Below the pieces are notes generated by a model. The model made no database searches. It was not told where the DNA came from and saw nothing but the letters and a program-made list of their open reading frames with translations. A program made the translations under genes and the position numbers. Below, in pieces: positions 47,824 through 59,525 of a DNA stretch of 64,000 nt. The stretch comes from Laccaria trichodermophora (Eukaryota > Basidiomycota > Agaricomycetes > Agaricales > Hydnangiaceae), in contig JACTVC010000007.1 of the NCBI GenBank assembly GCA_018417955.1, positions 1,488,001 to 1,552,000 on the forward strand. The letters are read 5' to 3'. Positions within the stretch are counted from its first letter, which is position 1; every line of letters begins with the position of its first letter.

Positions 47824-48439
47824 CTTTAGCATTGAATAGGATGCCAAGGCAACTAGTGGCTTTGCCCAGAACAAAATTATTTCGGAAATACTGCAGGCTG
47901 TGTGGCTCAACAATGGTGTCGTCTTCAAGAAGCTGTTCAATCCCATTCCCCTCGGCACCCTGGCCATCATCTTTACTATTGTAAGTTTGATTCTGATGAC
48001 CCGTCATTATGCTGATGTGTATCCAGATTGATTTCTGCATCAACGAGTGGAGTTCCAGTCAATATGTGAAAGCAAAGATGTGGGAGAAGGAGGTCCTGGC
48101 CCATCATGAGGTATACCGCAAGGACTTGGAGGACTGGCACAATCTCAATGTCACCACCATTGATGGGATCTGTTGCAAATGGTATCAATGCACTAGGTGA
48201 GTATCATCTTTGTCTTCGTGAGAATGTCTTGACTAACATGGTGCTTGTTGTGCAGTTGCAATGCAGGCATCATTGAAAACATTGAAATCAAGCAAACTTT
48301 GACTGGCAATGTTTGTGATTGTGCACAGGATGAGTTGGAGGGCCATACTGGTGAGACTGATGATACGCTTTCCACGGGGATGAACATGAAAGTGCGAAAC
48401 ATGCAAACAAGGATCAAGCATGTTGGGGGAAAACCCTAA
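47824..48439 (+). pseudogene. DUF6532-like gene, C-terminal part
   Basis: After an acceptor at about 47839 the sequence reads DAKATSGFAQNKIISEILQA, VWLNNGVVFKKLFNPIPLG and LAIIFTI. A gtaagt intron of about 45 bp follows, then IDFCINEWSSSQYVKAKM with HHEVYRKDLEDWHNLN. This is the usual C-terminal order of DUF6532 (helices, FNP motif, LA..LT, EW). A further exon after about 48255 (CNAGIIENIEIKQ) ends at a stop at 48437-48439. Sequence at 47640-47820 holds a decayed AFHFK segment of the same domain. Together with 43383-43742 it represents one gene split by the insertion at 43737. Confidence 0.55.
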
Positions 48440-49902
48440 ACACCTAACACTCACCAAGAGTTCAAGGGCCTTTGGTATTAAGAAATACCACTTTTGTCTT
48501 CTTAGGTTTAAGTCTCAAGAGTTTTCGTAATAAAACTGGGTTTTATTATTGGGTATGGTATTAGAATAGTTTAATAGAACAAAGTATGTCTTTCAGGGAT
48601 CCTGGTTGCTCAAATGCAAAGTTCTTGCACACAGACTTCTTTATTGACACGAAACACGAATTTATTGGACTTTTATAACTCCCTTGAGCTTTTATTATGT
48701 CACTATGCTCCAAAACAAAGGGTATGAGTATGCTGTCTTGTCTGAATAATACTGTGCTTAAAAACCTCTTATTCAAGTCTCCAAGTAAGCTGACTCCCAA
48801 GCATGCTGGCTTCATTCACACTGTACTTTTCTGACCATGAAGAAATCTCCTTTAATTGATTACAACTGTCCACCTCCTAAGTCTCTACTTGGAGTGCAAC
48901 TAGCTGGTCAACAGGGGACAATTGCTTGCCTTTTGACCTGCCAGTGCCCTCCTTTTATACTCCAAAACTCCTATCTACGCTTCTACATGTGTTTTTCTAC
49001 AGTTTATATCGGTCTGAAATTACAAATGGAATATAAATAGCTTTTAATAATCATGTGGTATAGTTTTATAGTGTCTTTCTTTGATACAGTACAGTTTTTT
49101 AGTGTTGGTATCTTTCTCTTATGAACGCATCAGTATTTGATGCGTACATTTAATAGTCCAGCTTTTAATTATCCTTGGCCCGGACCGGTTCCTTATGCTT
49201 CTTTCTCTTGGCATCAGTTACCAAATCATGTCATTTTAGCAATGGTCAGGCTGATACATATGCAGCAAGCTGCCGGCTTCTTTATTTGCGGAGGTTATTT
49301 GATTAAAATGCCTCAGCTCGGTTTCTGTATCATATGGAGATCGGATGGTACTCCAAAGGACTTCAAATGACTTTCTTAGTTATCAGGGGGTCTCCAGATT
49401 GGATTACCTAATGTCTTTCCAGGTGTGCATTTCATAGTGTCTTGGATGATGCTATGCATCACTCTCTGATGCATACGTGGGAATTGCCATACTTGACACT
49501 TTACATGGCCACAGGCCACACTTGGTCCTCATACATATACTATATGGTCGCAGTATAGTCTTTCTAGTAGTAGAACATTATTTCACAATGTCCACATACA
49601 GTTTATCCTCTAGAAGTCTTGGAAGTATTTATCGCAGAATAAAAGTCCAAGTTTCCATATTAAAAATCCATTACATGTTTCTAAACCCTTGGTAGTAATG
49701 CAATCTTGTCCCTGCATTGGGTGGTTTACTCTAGAGCTTCTTTATACTCTATTTCATAGTGGGTGAATCCTAGATAGGCTCCAAGTATAATGTCATGGCG
49801 CATACTGCTGCCAGCTCCAAGGCCTTAGTCCTATGTTCAGACTCGACACATGTGCACTTTTAGTCTACTGAACCAGGTATGTTCAAAGACTCTTATATCA
49901 GA
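48440..49902. other. Interval without a supportable gene
   Basis: AT-rich, with several open stretches (for example 49137-49370) that lack domains or splice partners. The start at 48421 reads TGTTGGGGG, which resembles a long terminal repeat start, but no matching CA end, duplication or retroelement gene was found. Confidence 0.4.
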
Positions 49903-51807
49903 GCTCTTTACTCTCCTCCACCTATTCCTACTGGACTCCTACTGGACTCCCGGATTCCTACTGGATTCCTACCGGACTGGACTAGGACTGGGACAATTTT
50001 TATGTTGGCTGATCACCATACAAATTTTGTGTCCCAGTCCTAGTGGAGTCCTAGTGGAGTCCTAGTGGAGTCCTAGTAAATTCCTACTGGAATGGTCCCA
50101 AATCACGAGGAATTGCGGATTCCTAAGGAATGGGTATAGTGGAGTCCAGTAGGAATCCAGTAGGAGTCCAGTAGGAATTTCTGAGCACTAGGAGTCCAGT
50201 AGGACCAGTAGTTTGTCACTGTTGTTGTTATTATATAATATTAAAAAAAGGCGCAACCTTGAGAATTGAACCCTTGGCATTATGGACAGAGGAGCATATT
50301 ACAGAAACGAGCGCTCTACCAGTTACACTACAATGGCTTTATTATAGATATAAATTATATGCCCTACATACCAACCGGCTGACCTCTTCCCAGAAAGGAC
50401 GCCAGCAAATTCCGCAAGTGGGAAATTTGCACAACCCATCGAAAACCTCTCTCTTCCCACCACCACCCACACCCATGCCGCCTCGTCACCACCACCACCA
50501 CCAGTCGCCGCCACCACTCACAACCGCCCATAGCCGCCACCGTACGCCATCCACGACGCCAACTGACCAATGCCACGTCACCACGATCACCCGTGGCCAC
50601 CACCAGCATCAAGAACGATGCGAGAACGCCACGTCACAAACAAACGAGCCGCCGGCGAGTCCGAGGCGATGAAAACGGACGACGAGGGACGACCGAGAGG
50701 GTGCCACGTCGCTATCAGCGACGTGGCAACCAAACGACGAACGACGACGACGTCGTTGTTCGTCGTCATACAAAAGTGAGTGCGCCCCCCCTCTTCCATC
50801 CCAATCCACCCCGTTAACGACAACGACGACAGCCGACGACGACAACCGCCGACGATGATGCCCGCCCATGACGACGACTGCCAACGAGGATGCCCGCCCA
50901 CGATGACGACCGCCCACAACGACGACCGCCCATCCGACCCCGTTAACGACACCCATCACACGACGACGACGACACGAAGACAACGGGCGCCCACCACGTC
51001 GACCACCCACCAATACACGACAACGCCGACACGAAGACACCGAGCGCCCACGCCGAAAGACGACGAGCACCCACCACGACGAGCACCCACCACGACGAGC
51101 ACCCACCATTACATGACGACACGAAGCGCCCACGCCGAAAGACGACGAGTGCCTGCCATTACACGACGACGACGACACGAAGACGTCGAGCGCCCACGCC
51201 GATGAGTGCCCACGACGGCAAGCATTTTCCCTCCCCCTTCTCTGTCCCCTTTCCCTCCCCCCTTCCCTTTCCCTTCCCATTTCCATGTACCCCTTTCCTT
51301 TCCCCTCCCCCTGTCCCTCCTGTCCCTTCCCCCTCTGTCCCTTCCCCCTTCCTTTTCCCTCTCCCTTCCTTGTCCACCCCCATTTCCTTCTACCCCCTTC
51401 CCTGTCCTCTTCCTCCCTGACCACATTAGATTAGTAGTATACTTTTTGTATATAATTATGTCTATAGTCATCAATATAATATTCTATGCTCAAATATCAA
51501 CTTTGTATGAACTTCTAAGGTGGCTTAAGGTCTGACTTCATAAAATATTGATAGAAAATGGTTACTCCAGTAGGAATTCCATCTCTGAAACATTGTATTC
51601 ATTTTGTTTAAGGTTCAATTGGAGTTCAGTAGGAGTCCAGTAGGAGTCCAGTAGGAGTCCAGTAGGAGTCCAATAGGAGTCCAGTAGGAGGGGAATGTGA
51701 AAATGCTTTTTTGGAAAGAATGTTGAAATCCAGTAGGAATCCAGTAGGAATCCGGGAGTCCAGTAGGAGTCTGGTAGGAATAGGTGGAGGAGTGATAAGT
51801 ATTGAAT
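49903..51807. mobile_element. hAT-like MITE B1, 1.9 kb
   Basis: Left end reads ctctttactctcctccacc; right end reads, inward, CAATACTTATCACTCCTCC. Both are followed by 'tattcctac' and arrays of CCAGTAGGAGT or its complement. Inside are a tRNA-like sequence, CACCAC/ACGACG triplet microsatellite (about 50450-51200), a polypyrimidine tract (about 51220-51420) and a 'ccacattagatta' AT-rich block shared with the copy ending at 62635. No duplication could be matched. Open frames of up to 271 codons in the microsatellite are by-products. Confidence 0.65.
50253..50343 (-). tRNA. tRNA-Thr-like sequence inside MITE B1
   Basis: Minus strand: 'tagtgtaactggtagagcgc' as A-box and D-arm, an anticodon region 'ctcgtttctgtaatatg' similar to fungal tRNA-Thr(TGT), a long variable region, then B-box 'gggttcaattctc'. 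The T-stem and acceptor pair poorly. It is probably a tRNA-derived piece captured by the MITE, not a working gene. Confidence 0.4.
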
Positions 51808-53421
51808 GAAATGGCTAAAACATCGCACCAGGAAGCAATGAAATACATCACCAGGCAAGCAATGAAATATTGGGCTGGGTAGGAATGAAATGGCTAAAAC
51901 ATCGCACCAGGAAGCAATGAAATACATCACCAGTGATGAGCGCGCGCTTATCCTAGGCACGCAAACCCGAACTTCTGAACGAATTTCCGAATTTCCGAAT
52001 ATTCTACCAACTTTGCGAATCTTACTCCACACGCGTCCCCTCCTGCCTATATTCGATTCAATAACACGTTCAGATGTCTTCGCCAACTTTAGGATGTTCC
52101 ATTCGCGCGTTTCCACACACACCCCGAATATTCTATCATGTGTACACGCTTTAAATCCGAACTTCCGAATATTCAACAGCTTTGCGAGGATTTCGACAAC
52201 ATCTCCACACACATGTTCACAAGACATTCGCAGACTCATCAACAATTACCCTTTCGCTTTCTCGCCACTTCAGATGTATCTTCACACATGCCCGAATAGT
52301 TGTATTGCGAAAGAATGCGCACAGGCACATACTCCGGCATTCATCCATTCCCATCAATCCGGTCATATTGTTTGCATATTTGGAGTTTAGATTTAACCTA
52401 GGATCAATCGCCATGCACAGCCAGTCTTTGCCTCCATTTTCCGAATATATTGGTGCCTTTTCACCCCTTACTTATTCTTCTTTTATTTTATATTCATTTT
52501 TTTTTACTTCTTTCGCATTTCTCTGATTTTGCTCTTACTATCTTCATGTTTCATGTTTCGGAACTTCTTATCTTTGTTTCTATCTTTCACATTTCCTTTT
52601 TTCGAATATTTTCGAATATTTGTACATTCATGTATTTGTAGTATCATAGTACTTCGAAATAACAAGTCGTAATTGACCCCTCGATTCGCATCTCGTTCCA
52701 GCTGATAATCGTTTCAGCACTTCGTAATACTCTTCGCCATCGTCCTGCACACCGTGTGCACTTGTCAACCTTCGCATTATTCGTTTTCCGATTATTCCCT
52801 CCACTCATATTGTCCCTAACATCCTCATACTCCCCACACACCTTCGGACGCACCCCCACACATTAGGAGTTGTGTCTACATCACCTTTCCTGTTTTGAGA
52901 AGCCCAGAGAACTCCGTCTCGTGTCTTTCAGAGCCACTCAAAGCAACGCTAACCATTTCCGAAGGCTTTGTATTTGGTGTGTTTTGGATTTTCCATACAC
53001 ATCTACTGCGTTGCAGGCATATCACCAGGCAAGCAATGAAATATTGGGCTGGGTAGGAATGAAATGGCTAAAACATCGCACTAGCAAGCAATGAAATATG
53101 GCACCAAGCAAGCAATGAAATATAGGGCTGGGTAGGAATGAAATGGCTAAAACATCGCACCAGGAAGCAATGAAATACAGCACCAGGCAAGCAATGAAAT
53201 ATAGGGCTGGGTAAGGAATGAAATAGCAAATGAAATGGAAATGAAATCAAGGTTTGAATGATTGACATGGAGCTGGGATAAATGACATAGGCTAGGAAAT
53301 TGAAATTGAAATGATTTCATAAGTTTGCCTAGGCATTTCATATCATAAAAAACCTTGGCTGCAAATAAATGACTGTGCTGACAGTTGCCTATTTTATATG
53401 ATTTAAATGGTAGGTACCACT
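51808..53421. mobile_element. Minisatellite element MS2, left-truncated
   Basis: The right end at 53421 reads inward AGTGGTACCTACCATTT, matching the MS1 end AGTGGTAGCTACCAC. The body has units with 'aatgaaatggctaaaac', 'aagcaatgaaata' and 'gggctgggtaggaatg', related to the MS1 minisatellite. It is inserted in the last visible exon of the gene at 53422-54662. The left end is missing where MITE B1 abuts. A 1.09-kb insertion lies inside it. Confidence 0.65.
51934..53020. mobile_element. 1.09-kb insertion with 8-bp duplication
   Basis: Flanked by ATCACCAG on both sides (51926-51933, 53021-53028). Removing it restores an intact minisatellite unit of MS2. It begins TGATGAGCGCGCGCTTATC and ends 'gcgttgcaggcat' with no obvious terminal inverted repeat. 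The interior is rich in 'ccgaatatt' and 'cttcg' motifs and has no convincing gene. Class unknown. Confidence 0.7.
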
Positions 53422-54662
53422 CGGCTCCTTATCCAGAGATTCATAACCCGGTAAATATTCGGCGGCAATGAAGTCTTCGGGTGCATTTATAACATTGGTC
53501 CATGGAACACGCTGAGTTCTGTCCTTGGTTGCAAGAGCTTCCGACGAATCAGGTAAGTTTCCAATGGTAGGAGAGCAAGAACATACCGTAATGGGCGCCG
53601 AGGTAAGACCGAAGCAGTGCCTTTTGCCACTTGATCGTTGCTTCTCCCGTGAGATCCGAAGGCCAAGTCGCTTCTTCGGGAAGTATCGGCTCTCCATCTT
53701 GATCCACGTCAAGTTCCATTAGGGCTCCTCTTGGCTGGAGACGTAGAATCGGCTGCTCTTCGGATGTTTTATAGACCCTCTCCAAATACTTGCCCCAAGT
53801 TCTATCCGTTACAGGAGCATCATTAAACAAGTCCTTGTAGGCTGTGCCCCCTCCCAGCTCGTTGTTAAAATCAAACCTTGCTGAGACGAGGCCCCCATCA
53901 GTATCCATAGACCCCCAGTAGATAAGGACCCATGCGCCAAGCTGTTTGAAACATTTTTTGGCAAAGGCTTTGGCATACTTTGGGGCATGTTTTACAGACA
54001 GCCTGTCACCGATAGATAAGCACTTGGACCATCAATGAGGCCGATGAATTCATACCGATTTTTCTCCTCTTCCGGCAGTCCTGCGGCATTCCATTTCGCC
54101 GCTGTAACCTTCAGCCCATTCAGCTCCTCTTCATCCATGTTTCCCAAAACATTATTCAACGCAGCCTGATAGCTGCCAAATTTTACAGGCTGGCCACCGG
54201 CGAGTTCCACTTCTGCTTGCTTAATTTCCTCTTTCTTCAGCAAGGCAGCCACAGTCTGAAAGTTCCAATTGACACCCCGAATTTTGTATTGCTTCGCCTG
54301 CCGAACTTTCGCCTTCAGACTATACCAATGTCGCATCGCCTTGATTCCGAAGTAAGCACCAAGGTGATTGCCGTCCAGGATCTACATACCTTGCGCAGAC
54401 CCGAGACTTCTGAATCAGGAATGTCCCTCTTCGACTGCATCCTCCGAAATGTCTTGGCCAACAGAGCAGTCCTTTGTTTGACAGTTTTGTTGGCTTTATA
54501 AAATGGAAGATAGTGGTTTAAAATTTCAGTCTGCCACATCTCCCAGACATACGGAGCTGCCGCAGTGTATTCGTTGGTTTCAACTTCTGGGTCAGAGAAG
54601 TCTTCCCCAGCAGCAGAATCAGAAGCATTCGGTATCAGAGAAGTTGATGAGGATGTAGCCAT
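53422..54662 (-). pseudogene. Unknown four-exon gene, 3' end cut by MS2
   Basis: Exons at 54662-54390, 54339-54056, 54002-53587 and 53537-53422 are joined in one frame by GT-AG introns, giving about 366 codons before the insertion. The start MATSSSTSLI is followed by an acidic segment. Then come WEMWQTEILNHYLPFYKAN, WNFQTVAALLKKEE, KYAKAFAKKCFKQLGAWV, an acidic DVDQDGEPILPEEATWPSD loop and KWQKALLRSYLGAHYG. The last exon is VPWTNVINAPEDFIAAEYLP. This layout, ending in 'WQK.LLR..L..HY' plus 'I....YLP', resembles a repeated protein family in basidiomycetes of unknown function. The frame runs into the MS2 end just after SLDKEP. Everything upstream looks intact, so the insertion is probably recent. 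Confidence 0.6.
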
Positions 54663-54899
54663 TGGGTATTTATCCGGGAAGATGGTGGTCGAATAAAAGG
54701 ATAATGTTCTTGCCACGTCAAGAGGGATAAACCAAACAAACAAAGGCGCAGTTACTGGATTAGTCCATGTTGTTGCCAAAAGCAGAATGATTTCAATGCA
54801 AAGCATTATTCGGACTGCTAACGAAAAAGCATTCCTCAGATAGATCTGTCCTCGAACAGATATTCTTATAAAAAGCATCCACCACCATAGTAACTCCAT

Positions 54900-55249
54900 G
54901 GCAAGTCAGAAGATCAGCCTATATCAATTATTGAGACTTCTATCCCCTCCATCAGATCCTCAGATTGTTATATAAACTATACAACCATGCTATCCATGCA
55001 CCCAGGGTGGCTGTCACACATCCGGCTATTATCTATTACCTGAAACAAATTCAACCGATTAATGGGATTTCGGGCCGATATGGAAATATTAATTTATGGA
55101 TTAGATGCTACCGATGGTATTTGCAACGTGTATCCCATTTTGTGCCAGAGGCAATGTCATCGGACTAAATTACGCCATACCGCTCATTTCGGCTGGACAG
55201 GGATTGCCAGGGTTAGGGTTATGGTTCCGCCGGATTTGGCATTTGTTAC
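54900..55249. other. Interval without a supportable gene
   Basis: Short open stretches only. It lies between the divergent start of the 54662 gene and the GGGCCC repeat. Confidence 0.4.
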
Positions 55250-55620
55250 ACTGAGCATTGGGCCCAACAATGCAATATAGCCTAATTAAATATTGGGCCC
55301 AACCTTGGCCATTGGGAGTTTATCAGGGGTCTCAGTTGGGCCCAATGCCATTGGGCCCAACAACACAGTATAGCCTAATTAATAGCTTTGGAATATTGGG
55401 CCCAACCTTGGCTGTTGGGAGTTTATCATGGGTCTCAATTGGGCCCAATGGGCCCAATTCCTTTTGTGTATCCCTCATTGGGCCCAATTATGCTTCTCAT
55501 AGTTTTGTTACCTTGGCCCCAACAATGCCAGCTTAACGTCTCACAGACATTAGGCCAAACTATGGCCAAATGGTGCCAACTATGATTGGGCCCATTGGGG
55601 TAGCCCTATGGTCCATTGGA
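55250..55620. repeat. Tandem repeat rich in TTGGGCCCAA palindromes
   Basis: About ten copies of (a)ttgggcccaa(t/c) lie within 370 bp. A unit of about 120 bp, containing 'atagcctaattaa', 'attgggcccaacct' and 'gggagtttatca', is repeated twice. The motif is self-complementary, so both strands look alike. The following 55620-56160 has no supportable gene. Confidence 0.8.
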
Positions 55621-56160
55621 CAATTGACCATGTGGACTACTATGGTCCCATTGGGTATCTACTGAATGCCCTGGCCTGCCAGCAGACTCTATGCGGCTGG
55701 CTTAGGTCGACCAGACTGTAGTTGGTTGAATCTGTCCATCAGGACCATCATGCGCCCTCCGCCTCTTTCAAAATTACCTTTTCATCTGAAGCTACACCAC
55801 TCACTCCTTTGTACAAGAAGGCAGGAGTTTTCTGCATGCCAACATCTTCAAGAGGACCCATCAAGATACACGCAACTTCAGCATCATATTGATACATATC
55901 GTGAAGGTCAGCTCCAATTCTTATCTCATTCCTGCTCCCTTTTTTCATAACCCCTTCCAGCATTGTTATCTACAGCTTTTATGCTTAAACTCGAGCTTGA
56001 CTGGCTGGTCTGGAGAGACACAGTTGTTTGTGTCTTGGCAAGTTCAAATCTCGTGGCTTGAATCTGTTCCCCCTCTGGGATTCACTTATGCAGGGCAATG
56101 GTGCGTCTCAGACTCCATGTCATACGCCACATCTCTCACTACTGTTTTACAAGATTTTTT

Positions 56161-57720
56161 CAGTACTTTACAGTGCCCCACCTATTCCTGCAGGAATCCT
56201 GCAGGAATTCAGTCATTCCTGTGGAATTCCAGAGGAATCCAGAGGAATCCACAGGAATTCCACAGGAATCCAGTGGAATTACACTGGAATCCTCTGAACT
56301 CATGTAGATTTACCAGTACATGTCCTGATCAGCTAAAGTCATGTGACTTGATAACCAACTTAATACTCAGAATAAATTTGAAGTCATTATAATGTATTTA
56401 AAATGACATAAAACATATTTTATTATATACTACTATATACAATCTATATTTAAGGAAGGAGAGGTACAAGGAAAGGGGGTGGGGACAAGGGAGCAGGCTA
56501 TGGAGAAGGAAAGGGGCAGGGAGAAGGAAAGGGGTAGGGAGGGGTGGAGAGTTATGGAGGGAGTGGTGGATAGGGAGGGAGTGATAGAGAGGGGAGGAAG
56601 TGGTGGAGAGGGGGTGATGGAGAAGGGAGGGAGGGGAAGGGGGTGATGGGGAAGGGGGTGATGGAGAGGGGAGGGAGGGGAAGGGGTGATGGGGAGGGGA
56701 AGGAGGGGAGTGAGGGAGGGGGAGGGGTGGTGTAGTGTACATGGTTGTAGATACATTGGCGTGAATACGTCGTCGTGTCGTCATCGTCGTCCGTAGCATC
56801 GTTGTGTGGGTGCTGGGTGTTGTAGATGTGTTGGTGTGGACATGTCGTCCCGTTGTCGTTGTTGACGTGGACACGTCGTCCCGTCGTCGTTGTCGTCTGT
56901 GGCATCGTTCTATGGGCGCTGGGTGTTGTTTGTGTTCGCTGGGTGTTGTTTGTGGGTGCTGGGTGTCGTTTGTGTTTGCTGGGTGTTGTTACATGTCCGT
57001 TGGTCGTTGTTTTCTGTGCGTTGGGCATTTTTCATGTCCACGGGCATGGTTTTGCATCCGTTGGCCGTTGTTTCGTGTCTGCTGGCAGTGTGTGTGGGTG
57101 CTGGGCGTCGTTTCGTGGGTGGGGTGTCATTTTCGTGGGTGTTGGGGTGTTTTCGTGGGCGGGGGAGCGTTTTCATGGGTTCTGGCGCTCGTTGTTTCGT
57201 GATGTGGTGTCGCCGCGTTGTTGTTGAAGGGCGGTGTGGTCAATGTTGGTGGTCGTGGTGGCCATGGGTGATAGAGGAGTGACGTGGGTGGTGGTGGCTA
57301 TGGGTGACAGTGATGGCGTGGGGTCGGCGGCGGCGATGAGCATGGTGGTGGTGGTGGAAGAAGAGAGTGACCGTGTTTGGTGAGCATCTTTGCCAAACAA
57401 ACATTGTTTGTTATCCATTGAAAATAAATAAACTATAGTACATTGACAAATAAATAAAATAAACAGATTGGACTATAATCCATTCCTGACCATTCCGGGG
57501 AAGACCATTCCTGCCCATTCCGGGGAAGACCATTCCGGGGACCATTCCGGTGTAAATTCCGGAATGATCAGATTCCACTGGAATGAGAAAACACAGGAAT
57601 GACAAATTTAGCAGGGCTTACTGCTAAATTTCATTCCACCGGAATCCACCGGAATCCACAGGAATTCCACAGGAATGACCGGAATCCTGTAGGAATAGGG
57701 GGGGCACTGATAAGACCTCC
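56161..57720. mobile_element. hAT-like MITE E1, left arm of the palindrome
   Basis: The left end CAGTACTTTACAGTGCCCC and right end (inward) GGAGGTCTTATCAGTGCCCC both lead into 'tattcctgcagg' or 'tattcctacagg' and arrays of CCTGTGGAATTCC. Inside: AT-rich block, polypurine tract (about 56450-56730), GTCGTC triplet microsatellite and G/T-rich tract (about 56760-57360). Same architecture as A1, A2 and B1. The open frames inside are by-products. E1 is repeated inverted at 60260-61767. Confidence 0.75.
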
Positions 57721-57939
57721 CTTTTTTGCAGGATTTGTGTGTGACTTTCCTCAGCGCTGATTTCCTTTGCTCAGCGCTGGCGAATGCGATCCTCCTCCCG
57801 CATCTCCACTTCACATCAATTGCTTAAGTGAGTCTTTACTTTGCCAGCACCCTCCCCTTTCCATTCTACATTCCTTCACAGCAAACACCACAATCTTTTG
57901 AAACACACGTCAACCTCAAACCTCAACTACCTATCAAGC

Positions 57940-59525
57940 ATGAGCTGTTGTCTTCGCTCTGCGGTACGTAACCCTCAATATCTTCTTATTTTTGTTTCTA
58001 TCTCTAATGCCTGGCCAATAGACTATATCCTCCAAGGAGAATCTGCCTGACGTGGCTCCACCTAAGTGGGGACACCGCGCTTCCCTCCACACCTCTTCTG
58101 CCCCAAGCTTTCAAGCTGCCGATCCCGTGCTGCCTTCCTCCCCTGCCAACGACGCTGGCCATCAAGAAGTTGGGCAAACCCAAGTCAAGTATGGGCCACC
58201 CAAGATGAAGTCCGCTGCTGCTGCCGCAGAGGGGCCCCGGTGCCCTTCAGATGCCAAACTCTTGTTTGATGGCGTGCACCTCCCTGCCAGGTAAGTTTTT
58301 TTCTCTTAATCATTCATTCCCCACACGCGGAGCAGACGTAAGTTGCTCGAATGCTGCTAGACTCTGTGTCAGTGGTAAATTGTCAACCAGACTTTGGTTG
58401 GCTGCCACGCATTCATTGCTCACCTGTTGACTGCGTCAATACTTACTGATCTGCCAACAGGAATGTAGCCAACCAAGCAGCTTTTCGACCTCCTGCCTCG
58501 ACTGCGAAGAAGTAATTGACTTTTTTAATTGACTTTTTCTTTGATTCACTATGATCTACCAACAGGAATGTAGCCAATGAAGCAGCTGTTCGACCTAAGG
58601 CTGCTGATAGCCCAGCTTCTGAGGCTGCAGCCCATCCAAATGCTGCTTGCTCCAGCGTTATTGGGTAAGCTTTTACTTCTTTTATTTCGCTTTTTTGTCC
58701 TGCTTTCGACGAAGTGCCATGTGCTGCTTGTGTTGTTCTGGTTTAGCCGTGTGACCTCGAGGGCATGGCTTTTGTCCCCTCAGCAGACTTTGGTCACTAC
58801 CATACTGCTAAACGTTATGCCAGCAGGTCTTTCTTCAACCAGACTTTGGTCAGTTGCTTTTTCTTTTCTTTGTTCTGCATGGCAGCTGCACTCATAACAT
58901 CCCTCATGGTATTGTTGCTGCAGATCCAGGCATGTGACAGACAATCCAGGGCAATCTGCTATTCAGAAACCAGCTCTCCAGACATACGGGTCTGCATGTA
59001 ATCTGACACCTCCGGAACCTGTGGCCCCAGCTGCCATCGCCTCAAAGAAACCAGCTCTCAAAATGTATGGGTCTGCACGTAAATCGACTCCTCCGGAATC
59101 TGTGGCCCCAGCTGCCATTGCCACAAAGTTTGTAATCTTACCCGCATTTAAATGCATTTTGAAACTCAAGCGTCTTTTGTTTTTAGTGTGGACAACAGGG
59201 ACTACACTCTATCGGACTTGACTGATGACGAGGACATCACCCTACCTGACCAGCCAGAAGGCGCCAATTGGTATTCAAGATTCAACCCCAACAATTTACC
59301 TTCAACCGGAAAGGTACTCAGCAGCATCAGTGACGACGACTTTCATCCGAGGTCATTGACCATCCATGACCTTGAACTTGACGAGGTCCAGGAGATGCGA
59401 GATGCATGCAAATCCAAAGACACATCATATTGCTTCCACTACACCAACAAGACCCTGCGTTACTACCATGGTCGCGAGCTGATCGAAGGCTTCCAGACGG
59501 CAGCCGACTGGTTTACCACGTACTG
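57940..59525 (+). pseudogene. Unknown multi-exon gene trapped between E-type MITE ends
   Basis: Not recognised. Start MSCCLRSA (57940-57963), then intron to 58021. Exon 2 is 58022-58290 (SSKENLPDVAPPKWGH to LLFDGVHLPA). Two homologous short exons follow at 58461 and 58566 (NVANQAAFRPP, NVANEAAVRPK). Further exons include VPSADFGHYHTAKRYA and a duplicated PAL(Q/K)(T/M)YGSA motif at about 58970-59130. The last part starts near 59190: YTLSDLTDDEDITLP, FHPRSLTIHDLELDEVQEM, then TLRYYHGRELIEGFQT. The frame runs into the partial MITE end at 59526. Low complexity early, acidic late, no known domain. The first part is repeated inverted at 59667-60259. Confidence 0.5.

Noticed and set aside
48421..49902. 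Solo long terminal repeat beginning TGTTGGGGG
   Set aside because: No CA end, flanking 5-bp duplication, second copy, primer-binding site or retroelement gene was found. The start lies inside the last exon of the DUF6532-like gene.
50609..51424. 271-codon open frame
   Set aside because: Same cause as in A2: triplet microsatellite and pyrimidine tract of MITE B1.
56804..57282. Three overlapping 130-codon frames rich in Val, Cys and Trp
   Set aside because: They translate the GTCGTC/GGGTGTTG tract of MITE E1 in all three frames at once and recur mirrored at 60698-61176.
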